Below the pieces are notes generated by a model. That model made no database searches. It was not told where the DNA came from and saw only the letters and a list, made by a program, of their open reading frames with translations. A stretch of 45,189 bases of DNA from an uncultured Clostridia bacterium. Lineage in GTDB: Bacteria; Bacillota; Clostridia; Christensenellales; Borkfalkiaceae. The position numbers and the translations under genes are program-made. The stretch covers positions 1-45,189 of the forward strand of contig CANQOT010000013.1 of NCBI GenBank assembly GCA_947625555.1, given 5' to 3'. Of the stretch, positions 14,552 through 24,419 are shown one piece after another. Position 1 is the stretch's first letter; every line of letters starts with the position of its first letter.

Positions 14552-17500
14552 ATGAAATTCAAGAAATGGTTCGGCCTGTTGCTTTCCTTCATGATGGCTT
14601 GCGCCATCGGTGTCGGCATTTCGGCATGCGGTTTAACGCGCCTGACGCCGACGGAATATGTCACCGTCACTTGGTACGACGGGGAAGACGTCATCCGCCA
14701 AAACAAGGAGCACGTCAAGGGCACCGCGATCGACGCGTCGGAGATGCCCGCGGCGAGCGAACTCTACAAAGAGGGCTTCACCTTCGATGATTGGTACAGC
14801 GAAAGGGAGGGCGGGACCAAGTTCGACTTCACCAAGGCCATCGACGAGAACACCGATCTCTACGGCAGGTGGACGGTGAACGATGCCTCTCATGTACATC
14901 AATACGGCGCGTGGACGGTCACCGAGCCCACCGCCGAAAAGACGGGCCTCGCGACGCGCACCTGCACCTCTCCCGATTGCGACAAGAGCGAGGGCGCCAC
15001 GCAGACGGTGACCCTTCCCGTCCTCGGCGACGAACGCTATCAAAAGGGTGCCGACAGCGCGACCTGCGAGGCTCCCGGCACGCAGGAATATACCTTCGAA
15101 AGCGAAAACGGCGACATCACGTTCTCCGTAACGACGCCCACGAAGGCGCACACCTTCGACGGGACGAAGTGGGACCACGACGACGGGGAGCACTGGAAGA
15201 TCTGCGCCGTCTGCGGCGAGGCCGACACCGCGCGCGAGGAGCATACCTTCACGGACGGCCATTGCGCGATCTGCGGCGCCTACGAGAAGTACACCCTTAC
15301 CTTCGACCTCGGCTACGAGCCCGCAACGGGCGAAGTCAAGCCCATCGAGGTCTATGCGAACGAGACCGCCAATCTTCCCGGCGCGCCCGCGAGAGCCGAC
15401 TATAACTTCACGGGTTGGCTGTGCGAAGCCGACCAAAAGACATACGGCGCCAATGCCGACTACAAGGCGACGCAGGATACGAAGTTCACCGCGCAGTGGA
15501 CGGCCGTTTCCGCCGACGAGTGCGCCTATGAATTTTATATCACGGGCAACGGCGCGGGCGATCTGAGCAGGTCGGGCGGATACACCGTTCTTGTGGACGA
15601 TTTCCGCCTCACCAAGACCCTTTCGGGACAGAATACCGTCTACACCTTCGAATCCATCAGGATCTTTAAGGGCGATAACTTCAAGGTCGTCGCGCTCGGC
15701 GATAAGTCATCGCCCGATTGGGATCATGCCTTCGGCATAGATGCCTTGACGGGCGGGAGCGGCAAGTCCGACTTCGAGAGGAGCGAGGGCGACAACATCG
15801 GCGCGACGGCGTACGGCAGATATAAGATCACGCTCACCGTCACCAAGGCGGGCGCGAAGGTCAGCTTCACCATCGATTTGATCGAAGCCTACGTTGGGAC
15901 GTCGCAATTCAAGGGTTGGTACCTCACGGGCTCCATGGCGGGAACGGATTGGAAACAGGCTCCCACCGATTACCCGCTCGAACTCAACGAGGCGGGTACC
16001 TACTATGTGGGGACCTTCCAATTGACGGCGTCTACCCAAGTCAAGGTCATCAAGGTCAGCGCGACGATGATCGATGGCGAGGAAGTGGGTTACACGGCCG
16101 AATGGTTTTCTTACGGCACCGCAAACGGCGGCAACTATACGGTAGGAACCACGGGCTGGTATCAGTTCCGCATCTCGAAGAGCGCGTCCTCTTCGACGAA
16201 GTTCACCGTTACGAAACTTTCCGAGCATACGCACAGCTACACGTGGGAGATCACGGGCACGCCTACCGCGGAGAGGGAGGGCAGCGCGACGGGTACCTGC
16301 ACGAATACGAGCGCTTCGCAGCTCCCCTGCGACAAGAAGGAGCTCACCGTCACCCTGCCCAACCTTCAAGATGACGGTTACACGGTCACGGGCGAGCATT
16401 CCTGCACGGAGCAGTACACCCTTCATTATTCCATCACCGTGGAAGGAAATGCGATCTCCTTCGACGTCACCGCGGGCCCCGATGGGCACGTGACAGACGG
16501 CACATGGACGGGCGACGCCGTTCACCATTGGCACGCATGCAAAAATTGCGATACCCATGTCGATGAAGAGGAGCACACTTTCGAGGCGCACGTTTGCTCC
16601 GCGTGCGACTATGCGGCAAAGAGCGTGACGGCCGGCTTCACGCTCGGCTACGGCGAAGGGGCGGTCGATCCCATCGTCAAGTATGCCGACGAGAAGGTGG
16701 AAGCGATCACCCTCCCCACGCCCGAAGAGCGCATCGGCTACACCTTCGACGGCTGGCTCAAAGACGGCGCGGGCGAACCCTTACAGGGCAGCTATCCCAT
16801 CACATTCGGCGAAGAAAACGTCACCCTCTCCTTCACGGCGAAGTGGACGGCGATCGAATACGCCTTGAAGTATGAGAGCGAAAAAGCGGGCGCGGCACTC
16901 CCCGGAGCGCCCACCGCGACTTCCTTTGAGGAGAACACGACCTTCACGCTCGACGCGCTCACCCTTGCGGGCTACACCTTCGGCGGCTGGTATGTCGGCG
17001 AAGAGCCTTTGAGCGCGGCGCAGGGCAAGTACACCTTCACCCTCACCGAAAAGATCATCTCCTCCCTCGGGGGCGAAGAGATCACCCTCACCGCCAGGTG
17101 GCAGGCCATCACCTATACGATCGCCTATGCGCATTCGCCCGCCCTAGCGGAGGGCGAGAGTGCGGAAAAGATGCCCGAGCAAACGACGGTCACGCTCGAC
17201 GAAAAGACGATCGCGCTCACCTCGCCCGAGCGCGCGGGCTATCACTTCTTACAGTGGATGCGGGGCAACGGCGATACCGTCGCTCCCGGCGTGACGACTT
17301 ACAAGTTCACGGCCGATAAACTTCCCGCAAACGGCCAGACGGAGATCACCTTTACCGCACAGTGGGAGAAGATCTCCTACACCGTGAAGTTCACGAGCGA
17401 GCTCGGGGGCGCCGTTCTTCCCGAGGGGACGAAGGCCGAACTCGGCGATACGATCGCCCTCACCGCGGCCACCCTCAAAGGCTACACCTTCAAGGGTTGG

Positions 17501-20500
17501 CAGTACAAGGGGCAGACTTACGATATCGCGACCCAACAGCTCACCCTCACGAGGGAACTTTTGCCCGAAGGCGAGGAGATCGGATTCACGGCGCAGTGGA
17601 CGGCGATCGAATACACCGTTCACTTCGATGTCAACGCGCCCGAAGATGCGGCGACGGAAATCCCTCCGCAGAGCGATCGGACGGGCGTCACGCTCGAAGA
17701 GGGGAACAATATCATCGAGCTCCCGCAGCTCGACGGCCTCGACGGGTATGACTTCGGCGGTTGGACGCGCGGCTCCACGAGCGGCACGCCCATTCGGACG
17801 GAAACTGTGACCTTCACCGCGGACATGGTACCCGCGCAAGGCGTCGAGATCACCTTCTATGCGCGTTGGAATGCGCACGGAAAAGTCACCGTTTCCTTCG
17901 AGTACGGCGATTGGACGCAGGAGGACGATCCCGCCTCGCAGAGCGTACAGGCGGGGCAGTCCGTCACCTTCCCCGCGGCGACTGTGACCCGCACGGGCTA
18001 CACCTTCGAGGGTTGGCGCAAGTCCGACGAGCCCGAAGGGCAGATCCATAGGGCGCAGGAGAGCCTTGCCGTCGAAACGGACGCAACGTACAACGCCGTT
18101 TGGACGGCTGTCGACTACACCGTCAAATTCACGGGCGAGGGGCTCACGGAGAGCTCCGCGACGGTCTCGCTCGACACCGCCGACGAAAATCCCTTCGCCG
18201 ACCCCGCCGCGCGCAAGGGCTACGCATTTGCGGGCTGGAAGTTCAAGGGCGTCAAGTACACCCAACTCACCGCCGCCCTCATCGAAGCGGCCGCCCCCGT
18301 TGCGGAAAATACCATCACCCTCACCGCCGATTGGCAGGTGATCGAATACACCGTCGAATTCAGCGTGCCCGCCCCCAAGGAGGGCATCGAAGTGGGCGAA
18401 CCGCCCGCCTCCGCGAGCGCGTCCCTCACGAGCGCGTCCTTCACCCTTCCCGCACCCACGAAAGTTCCGAAAGGCTATTCCTTCAAGCAATGGACGCTCG
18501 GCGGCAAGGGCTACCCCGCAGGGCAGGCGACTTTCACCGAAGAAATGATCCCCGCAGAGGGCAGGAAGGTGACCTTTACCGCCCAATGGGAGCTCGTCTC
18601 CTACACCCTCGTTTTCACCGACGATGCGCGCGGCACCGTTTCGGGTAGCATCGAGGAGGTGACCCTCGAGAGCGGCGAACACGCCCTTCCCACTCCCGCG
18701 GCGAACGGGTACATCTTCAAGGGCTGGAAGCTGAACGGCAGCACGATCTACGAGGCGGGCAGCCCGTTCACCTTGACGCAGGAACTCGTTCCCGAAGAGG
18801 GCGCCGAGCTCACCTTCGCCGCAGTTTGGGAGGAAAAGCGCTACACCGTCAAGTTCGAGAACGACCCGGCCGAGGCGGGCGCCCTACTTCCCGCAGCGCC
18901 CGCGGCGGTCTCCCTCAAAGAGGGCGAAAAGTCCGTCACGCTCGATAAGCTCGAAGATGTCGAGGGCTACACGTTCGGCGGCTGGTATGTCGGCGAAGAG
19001 GCGCTCCCGTCGCAGGACGAGGGCGAGACGTTCACCTTCACCCTCACCCAAGATAACCTTCCCGAGGCCGACACCCTCACCTTCACGGCGAAGTGGGAAA
19101 AACTCACCAAGGTGACGTTCAGGTATGACGATTCCGAAGTCGTCAAGTACTATGCAAAGAGCGTCACGAAGATCCCCGCCGAAGATTTCCCCGCGGAAGT
19201 CACGGATACCGCGACCGAAAAGTTCGTCGGTTGGTTCGACGGCGACGACGGGCAATATACGCAGGATACCGAGCTCAACGGCGATGTCGAGCTCACCGCA
19301 AAATTTGCGAAATTTGTCGGGGTCACATGGTACGTCGACGGGAGCAAACAGCACGAAGTCTCGGAGACGGAGAAACAATATTGGGCTGGGATGCTCGTCG
19401 AAGAAAATGCCTACATGCCCGACGAAAGAGATGAATATTTCCTCGACGGTTGGTACACGGATGGCAGTTTCGGGGAGAAGTATCGCTTCGAAGATGCCCT
19501 GACCGAAGAGGGCCTCACCCTCTATGCCCGTTGGTTGAAGGAGAAGATCACGGTCCGCTTTTTCGATGAGGACGGTACCGAGTTCGAAGGGCAGGCCTTA
19601 ACGCTCGACAACGGCGCAACGCCCACGCTCTATCAGCCCGCCGATAGGGGATATACGGCGAAGGCGGGCGTCTATCCCATCTGGGAAGGCAAGGAATGGT
19701 ATCTCGAAGCGGCGCATCAGACCAAGTACACCAACACAGCCCTCATCGAGGATACCGATCTTTATTTGAAGTGGACGGAGAAGTCGGCTACCGCATGCGC
19801 GACCAAGACGTTTGTGATCGTCGGCGCGACGAGCGTAAATCCCAAGTCGTCCTTGAAAAACCTTCCCGCATGGACTCCTTCGAGCGCGACGCTGTCTCTC
19901 CAAAAGGACGCCACGCTCAAATATCACACGGTCTATACGATCACGCTCGACCTGTATGCGGGCGACGTCATTACCGTCATCGAAAAGGGATCGAGCAGCA
20001 GCGATTGGCGCAACGGGGCCAATCAGCGTTTCGGCATCAACAACTTGACCGAAGCGGAGAAGAAGTATAACGGCAAAGCCGTCATCTCGGGGAATGGTAC
20101 GAGCGATAACAACTTGCAGATCAATGCCGGCGGCGAAGGCAAGTACAAATTCATCCTTGCGTTCAACAGTACCGGTTCGGGCTACTTCACCTATGAGCTT
20201 CTCGAACACTACGAGATCGACCACAGTGAGGATAAATCCGGGTACTTCCTCGTCGGCAGCATGACGGGTTGGGCGGATGCAGGCTGCAAGCCTATCTATC
20301 TCGGGGCTCTGACTGCGAGCGGGTCGCTCACGGTGAAAGTGACCATTACCGCAAACGATTATCAAGTCAATAACGGCGTAAAGAGCGACCATGCCGAGGC
20401 AAAGGTGGTTACGGGGACCATCTCGGGCGATGTCTTTGTCGTCACAAGTTGGAGCGTTATGGGCGACGCCAACTATTCCTTCCCGAAGAATACGACGGGC

Positions 20501-22705
20501 ACGTTCCGCGTAACCTTCAAAATCACGAGCACGGCAAGTCATACGGGAACGCTCTCCGCCGAGCAGATCGTTTCCTGCACCGTCTCTTTCAGCATCGGCG
20601 AAGAGGCGACCGGTACACCCCCGCAGGCGCAAACGGCGGATAGCGGCACGAAGATCACCTTGCCGACGGGCGAGGGCTTCTCACGCGAAGGGTACCGTTT
20701 CGCAGGTTGGAGCGATGGCGTCACGACGCATGAGCCCGGGGCGCAATATACCGTAAATGAGACGAAGGTGCTCACCGCCGTTTGGCTCCGACAGTTTACG
20801 GTGGAATTTACCGCGGACGACAGAGACGGCGGTATTCTTCCCGAGGGCGGAACGGCCGACGAGGGCAACTACCTCATTCCCGCGGGCGAACCCACCCGCA
20901 CGGGTTATACCTTCGCGGGCTGGAAGGCCGAAGCGGACGATACGGTCTATAAGAACGGGGGAGAACATCCGGCCTACGATCTGCAAGGCAACGTTACCTT
21001 CAAGGCGGAATGGGAAGCCATCCGTTATACCCTGACTTTCGACGAAATGGGCCACGGCGACGAGCCCGAAAAGATCACAGATCTCACCCTCGAAGGGGCG
21101 CAAAGCACCCGCGACCTCGGAGAGTACGTCCTCGCCGCAAAGGGGTATGACTTCAAGGGTTGGACGTTGGATGCCGCCGCGAACGAGGAAGCGGAGATAA
21201 TTTCCCAATTCACCCTCACGGAAGAGCTCATCCAAAGCCTCGAAGGGGGCACGACGTTCACCGTCTACGCCGTCTGGACGCTCCGCACCTATACCATCGA
21301 GATCGATCATGACCCCGCGCTCGCGCCCGAAGAACGGGCCGAGGGGCTTGGAGACCTCGCAGGGAAACAAATTCAGCTTGAAGGGGCGATCTCCCTCCCC
21401 GAGGAAGCGCCCACCCGCGAGGGCTACACGTTCAGCGGCTTTTACATCGGCGGGAACCTTCAATCGGGCGAGGTCCCGTTGCGCGAAGAGATGATCGCGG
21501 ACGAGACGACAAATAAGGTCGTCATAACCGTGAAGTGGACCAAGCAGGGCGAGGTCAACGTGTTCTTCGACGCGGGCGGCGGCGAACTCGGCGCAGTGCC
21601 GGCATCGGTCGCCGTCACCGAGAACAGCGATTTCACCCTTCCCGAAGGGGAACCCACCCGCAAGGGCTACGCCTTCATGGGTTGGTATATCGCACCCGAC
21701 GAGGACACCCTCTATAAGTACAACGGAGGCGAGGGCTTCGAAGCCTCCTACCAGCTCGCCCAAGAGGACGTCACCTTCTTCGCCAAATGGGAGGCGAAGG
21801 AATACACGGTCAGATTTGTGGACGATACGCATGGACAGCCCCAGGTTGAGTTTACCAATGTGACTGCCGAGACCCAAGCGAAGAATTTGGCGACCGAGGT
21901 AAGGACGGATGTGAAGGGCTACGACGTCGAAACATGGGATAACGGCGAGATCTCGATCCCCGCGGATGCGTCCTTCCGTTTGAGCGCATATATCGATCTC
22001 GTCGATAGGGCGCAAGAGGGCGTCATCACGCTCACCGCAAAGTGGTCGGCAACTTCCTACACCGTCACCTTCGAGACGGCGTACGGCGACAGGCCCGACG
22101 CGACGACGATCTCCATGGCAGAGAACACGATCGAGCTCAAACAACTCACCGCAGCGGGTTATCTCTTTGAGGGTTGGCGGTTGAACGGCGAACTCATCGA
22201 GGAAACGCACTATACGCTCGACCTTGCAGATATCGAGGTGGAAGAGCGGGGCCTCACCTTTACCGCACAGTGGGAAGTCGCAAAGGACGTCATCACCATT
22301 ACCTACAATCATAAACAATGGTCCACATGGGGTCTTGCGGACCTGTCGGTATATGCCTACACTTATGGCGGAGATTACCTCCTTTCGGGTTGGCCCGGAG
22401 CTTCGATCGGCGCCAAGACGTCCGGCAAGACCGTGGAAGGGTTTGCTTGGAGCTGCGTGTCCGCCGGGACCAATCTGTACACCATCAAGATAGAAGTCAA
22501 AGCGGGGACGTATCAAAATGTCGTCTTGATCTTCAACGGTATGCAGGGCGATTGGCAAGTGAGGATGCACAAGATCCGTCTGAACTCTTTGACGGTGGAC
22601 CTCGACGACACATCGGGTTCGTGGGAAAAAGATGATAACGACAACATGAAAAAGTATTGTCTCGTCGGCGGGACGGGATTTACGGATATCGAGGACTATC
22701 AGTAA
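14552..22705 (+). CDS. Giant multidomain lipoprotein with about 22 InlB-type repeats, Cys/His modules and carbohydrate-binding-like modules
   Basis: 2717 residues. The ATG at 14552 has GAGGAGG at 14539-14545; the in-frame ATG at 14507 lies in the leader. The signal peptide ends in lipobox ISAC with Cys26 as lipid anchor. About 22 Listeria-Bacteroides repeats (GYTFGGW then FTAKW) fill most of the chain. Two Cys/His modules (about 110-250 and 555-690) carry CXXC pairs and many histidines. Two regions (about 323-556 and 1747-2023) carry WYLTGSMAGTDW or YFLVGSMTGW and resemble SusE/SusF-like beta-sandwich modules. The C-terminal 110 residues have VYAYTYGGDYLLSGWPGASI, close to starch-binding CBM26 modules. 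No catalytic domain is seen. It is probably a surface adhesin or polysaccharide-capture protein; the ligand is not known. It is monocistronic, with promoter and terminator of its own. Confidence 0.88.
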   Translation: MKFKKWFGLLLSFMMACAIGVGISACGLTRLTPTEYVTVTWYDGEDVIRQNKEHVKGTAIDASEMPAASELYKEGFTFDDWYSEREGGTKFDFTKAIDENTDLYGRWTVNDASHVHQYGAWTVTEPTAEKTGLATRTCTSPDCDKSEGATQTVTLPVLGDERYQKGADSATCEAPGTQEYTFESENGDITFSVTTPTKAHTFDGTKWDHDDGEHWKICAVCGEADTAREEHTFTDGHCAICGAYEKYTLTFDLGYEPATGEVKPIEVYANETANLPGAPARADYNFTGWLCEADQKTYGANADYKATQDTKFTAQWTAVSADECAYEFYITGNGAGDLSRSGGYTVLVDDFRLTKTLSGQNTVYTFESIRIFKGDNFKVVALGDKSSPDWDHAFGIDALTGGSGKSDFERSEGDNIGATAYGRYKITLTVTKAGAKVSFTIDLIEAYVGTSQFKGWYLTGSMAGTDWKQAPTDYPLELNEAGTYYVGTFQLTASTQVKVIKVSATMIDGEEVGYTAEWFSYGTANGGNYTVGTTGWYQFRISKSASSSTKFTVTKLSEHTHSYTWEITGTPTAEREGSATGTCTNTSASQLPCDKKELTVTLPNLQDDGYTVTGEHSCTEQYTLHYSITVEGNAISFDVTAGPDGHVTDGTWTGDAVHHWHACKNCDTHVDEEEHTFEAHVCSACDYAAKSVTAGFTLGYGEGAVDPIVKYADEKVEAITLPTPEERIGYTFDGWLKDGAGEPLQGSYPITFGEENVTLSFTAKWTAIEYALKYESEKAGAALPGAPTATSFEENTTFTLDALTLAGYTFGGWYVGEEPLSAAQGKYTFTLTEKIISSLGGEEITLTARWQAITYTIAYAHSPALAEGESAEKMPEQTTVTLDEKTIALTSPERAGYHFLQWMRGNGDTVAPGVTTYKFTADKLPANGQTEITFTAQWEKISYTVKFTSELGGAVLPEGTKAELGDTIALTAATLKGYTFKGWQYKGQTYDIATQQLTLTRELLPEGEEIGFTAQWTAIEYTVHFDVNAPEDAATEIPPQSDRTGVTLEEGNNIIELPQLDGLDGYDFGGWTRGSTSGTPIRTETVTFTADMVPAQGVEITFYARWNAHGKVTVSFEYGDWTQEDDPASQSVQAGQSVTFPAATVTRTGYTFEGWRKSDEPEGQIHRAQESLAVETDATYNAVWTAVDYTVKFTGEGLTESSATVSLDTADENPFADPAARKGYAFAGWKFKGVKYTQLTAALIEAAAPVAENTITLTADWQVIEYTVEFSVPAPKEGIEVGEPPASASASLTSASFTLPAPTKVPKGYSFKQWTLGGKGYPAGQATFTEEMIPAEGRKVTFTAQWELVSYTLVFTDDARGTVSGSIEEVTLESGEHALPTPAANGYIFKGWKLNGSTIYEAGSPFTLTQELVPEEGAELTFAAVWEEKRYTVKFENDPAEAGALLPAAPAAVSLKEGEKSVTLDKLEDVEGYTFGGWYVGEEALPSQDEGETFTFTLTQDNLPEADTLTFTAKWEKLTKVTFRYDDSEVVKYYAKSVTKIPAEDFPAEVTDTATEKFVGWFDGDDGQYTQDTELNGDVELTAKFAKFVGVTWYVDGSKQHEVSETEKQYWAGMLVEENAYMPDERDEYFLDGWYTDGSFGEKYRFEDALTEEGLTLYARWLKEKITVRFFDEDGTEFEGQALTLDNGATPTLYQPADRGYTAKAGVYPIWEGKEWYLEAAHQTKYTNTALIEDTDLYLKWTEKSATACATKTFVIVGATSVNPKSSLKNLPAWTPSSATLSLQKDATLKYHTVYTITLDLYAGDVITVIEKGSSSSDWRNGANQRFGINNLTEAEKKYNGKAVISGNGTSDNNLQINAGGEGKYKFILAFNSTGSGYFTYELLEHYEIDHSEDKSGYFLVGSMTGWADAGCKPIYLGALTASGSLTVKVTITANDYQVNNGVKSDHAEAKVVTGTISGDVFVVTSWSVMGDANYSFPKNTTGTFRVTFKITSTASHTGTLSAEQIVSCTVSFSIGEEATGTPPQAQTADSGTKITLPTGEGFSREGYRFAGWSDGVTTHEPGAQYTVNETKVLTAVWLRQFTVEFTADDRDGGILPEGGTADEGNYLIPAGEPTRTGYTFAGWKAEADDTVYKNGGEHPAYDLQGNVTFKAEWEAIRYTLTFDEMGHGDEPEKITDLTLEGAQSTRDLGEYVLAAKGYDFKGWTLDAAANEEAEIISQFTLTEELIQSLEGGTTFTVYAVWTLRTYTIEIDHDPALAPEERAEGLGDLAGKQIQLEGAISLPEEAPTREGYTFSGFYIGGNLQSGEVPLREEMIADETTNKVVITVKWTKQGEVNVFFDAGGGELGAVPASVAVTENSDFTLPEGEPTRKGYAFMGWYIAPDEDTLYKYNGGEGFEASYQLAQEDVTFFAKWEAKEYTVRFVDDTHGQPQVEFTNVTAETQAKNLATEVRTDVKGYDVETWDNGEISIPADASFRLSAYIDLVDRAQEGVITLTAKWSATSYTVTFETAYGDRPDATTISMAENTIELKQLTAAGYLFEGWRLNGELIEETHYTLDLADIEVEERGLTFTAQWEVAKDVITITYNHKQWSTWGLADLSVYAYTYGGDYLLSGWPGASIGAKTSGKTVEGFAWSCVSAGTNLYTIKIEVKAGTYQNVVLIFNGMQGDWQVRMHKIRLNSLTVDLDDTSGSWEKDDNDNMKKYCLVGGTGFTDIEDYQ

Positions 22706-22740
22706 CGGCATATCCTAAATGCTTGACCCAAACGACCGAC

Positions 22741-22770
22741 AAGAGCCCGGGGCTTCCTCGGGCCCTTTTT
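22741..22770 (+). terminator. Rho-independent terminator after the giant lipoprotein gene
   Basis: GCCCGGG (22745-22751) pairs with CTCGGGC (22757-22763, one G-U pair) around GCTTC, followed by CCTTTTT and preceded by AAGA. Confidence 0.85.
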
Positions 22771-22799
22771 CATCGAATGGGGTGGGCTTTTTTCGCCTA

Positions 22800-22828
22800 T
22801 TGACATTTTCCCATATTTATCCTATAAT
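22800..22828 (+). promoter_or_regulatory. Consensus promoter of tryptophanase
   Basis: TTGACA at 22800-22805, 17-nt spacer, TATAAT at 22823-22828: a full consensus sigma-A promoter. The transcript would start near 22835, only about 23 nt before the start codon, so there is no room for a TnaC-like leader peptide. Confidence 0.92.
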
Positions 22829-22857
22829 ATCCATGGAAACCATTGAGGAGGAAAATC

Positions 22858-24237
22858 ATGAAACCCATCTACTACCCCGAACCCTTCCGCATCAAGAGCG
22901 TCGAGCCGCTCAAGATCCTCACCCGTGAGGAGCGGGAAGAAAAGATCAAAGCCGCAGGCTATAACGTCTTTTCCCTCGCCGCGCAGGACGTCTATATCGA
23001 CCTTCTCACCGACAGCGGCACGGGGGCAATGAGCTCCGCGCAGTGGGCGGGGGTCATGGTGGGCGACGAATCGTACGCCGGCGCAGACTGCTATTATAAA
23101 TTTCAGGCGGCGGCGCACAAGATCTTCTCCCTTCCCTATTTCCAGCTCGTGCACCAGGGCAGGGCGGCCGAAAAGGTGGTGCTGCCCGTCCTCCTTGCGG
23201 GGAAGAAGTACGCCATTGCCAACATGCACTTCGATACAACGCGGGCCCATGTCGAACTTGCGGGCGCCCGCGCCATCGATTGCACCGTCCCCGAAGCGCT
23301 CGACACGACAAAGTATTATCCCTTCAAGGGGAACATGGATATTCCCCGCCTCGAACAGCTCATCAAGGAGCTCGGCGCGGAGAACATCGGCGTCATCATC
23401 ATGACGATCACCAACAATTCCGCGGGCGGGCAGCCCGTCTCCGTCGCCAATATCCGCGCCGCGCGCGACCTTGCGCACAGCTACGGCATCAAGTTCATGA
23501 TCGACGCCGCCCGCTATGCCGAGAACGCCTATTTCGTGAAACAACGCGAAGAGGAGTTCAAAACGAGCTCCATCTCCGAGATCGTCAAGGCGACGTTCGA
23601 GGGCGTCGACGTCATAACCATGTCCGCGAAGAAGGACGCGATCGTGAACATGGGTGGCCTCGTCGGTTGCCGCGATAAGGCCATCTTCGAGCTCGTGAAA
23701 CAGCGCTGTATCTCGTTCGAAGGGTTCATCACCTACGGCGGCATGAGCGGGCGCGATATCGAAGCGCTCGCCCGCGGCCTCGAAGAGGGCATCGACGAGA
23801 ATTATCTCCGTTACCGCATCGGGCAAATGGAGTACCTCGCCGCGCGGCTCGATATGGCGGGCATCGCCTATCAGACCCCCGTGGGCGGGCATGCCGTCTT
23901 TGTCGACGCCAAAAAACTTCTGCCCCAGATCCCTTATTACGAGTTCCCCGCGCAGGCTCTGGCGATCGAACTCTATCGCGAAGCGGGCATCCGCGCGTGC
24001 GATATCGGTTCCTACATGCTCGGCAACGACCCCGATACGGGCAAACAGCTCAAAGCCGACTTCGAATTCACCCGCCTCGCCATTCCCCGCCGCGTCTACA
24101 CGCAATCGCACCTCGACGTCATCGCCGATGCGCTCATCAACATCAAGGAGCGCGCGGCCGAGATCAAGGGGTATCGCATCGTGGAGGAGCCGCCCATTCT
24201 GCGCCACTTCACAGCCAAACTTGCACCCATCGAATGA
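22858..24237 (+). CDS. tnaA: Tryptophanase (L-tryptophan indole-lyase)
   Basis: 459 residues; a PLP enzyme that cleaves L-tryptophan to indole, pyruvate and ammonia in the cytosol. The beta-eliminating-lyase signatures are intact: [11 protein letters not shown] at the N-terminus, [33 protein letters not shown] and SAKKDA with Lys259 as the expected PLP lysine. Tyrosine phenol-lyase is the close alternative; the C-terminal DIGSYMLG and PDTGKQL segments and LRHFTAKL match tryptophanase (EIGSFLLG, PKTGKQL) and not the lyase (ERGIISAG), so tryptophanase is favoured. The ATG at 22858 has GAGGAGG at 22845-22851. It stands alone between a terminator and a stem-loop, with no tryptophan permease beside it. 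Confidence 0.88.
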   Translation: MKPIYYPEPFRIKSVEPLKILTREEREEKIKAAGYNVFSLAAQDVYIDLLTDSGTGAMSSAQWAGVMVGDESYAGADCYYKFQAAAHKIFSLPYFQLVHQGRAAEKVVLPVLLAGKKYAIANMHFDTTRAHVELAGARAIDCTVPEALDTTKYYPFKGNMDIPRLEQLIKELGAENIGVIIMTITNNSAGGQPVSVANIRAARDLAHSYGIKFMIDAARYAENAYFVKQREEEFKTSSISEIVKATFEGVDVITMSAKKDAIVNMGGLVGCRDKAIFELVKQRCISFEGFITYGGMSGRDIEALARGLEEGIDENYLRYRIGQMEYLAARLDMAGIAYQTPVGGHAVFVDAKKLLPQIPYYEFPAQALAIELYREAGIRACDIGSYMLGNDPDTGKQLKADFEFTRLAIPRRVYTQSHLDVIADALINIKERAAEIKGYRIVEEPPILRHFTAKLAPIE

Positions 24238-24243
24238 GGAGAA

Positions 24244-24278
24244 GCCGCCCCGCGCAATTTTGCGCGGGGCGGCGTTTC
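24244..24278 (+). terminator. Long GC hairpin after tryptophanase
   Basis: A perfect 14-nt inverted repeat (24244-24257 with 24260-24273) forms a very stable hairpin with AATT at its tip, 6 nt after the stop. The tail is only GTTTCCC, so termination may be incomplete; the hairpin would also protect the mRNA 3' end. Confidence 0.75.
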
Positions 24279-24364
24279 CCGATCGCGCTTTTTATGAAAA
24301 GCGGCACGGCTTCGGCCTCCCATTTTCATATGCACGGAGTTGAAGATGACTTTCTTGAATTGTC

Positions 24365-24393
24365 TTGACAAGGACGGCGTTTTGCATTATAAT
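24365..24393 (+). promoter_or_regulatory. Consensus promoter of the deo / nucleic-acid scavenging operon
   Basis: TTGACA at 24365-24370, 17-nt spacer, TATAAT at 24388-24393. The transcript starts near 24400. I see no clear palindromic operator and no DeoR or CytR gene in the window. Confidence 0.92.
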
Positions 24394-24419
24394 GGAATAA
24401 GCGACAAAGGGGGGCAACT

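Noticed and set aside
20681-22711. 676-codon minus-strand frame, and similar long antisense frames at 3796-5751 and 41632-44337
   Set aside because: All mirror well-supported plus-strand genes; no promoter, ribosome site or recognisable fold.
22835-22857. TnaC-like leader peptide before tryptophanase
   Set aside because: The gap between predicted transcription start and ATG is only about 23 nt.
22858-24237. Tyrosine phenol-lyase as the call for this gene
   Set aside because: C-terminal specificity-region motifs ([12 protein letters not shown]) fit tryptophanase better, though activity was not tested.
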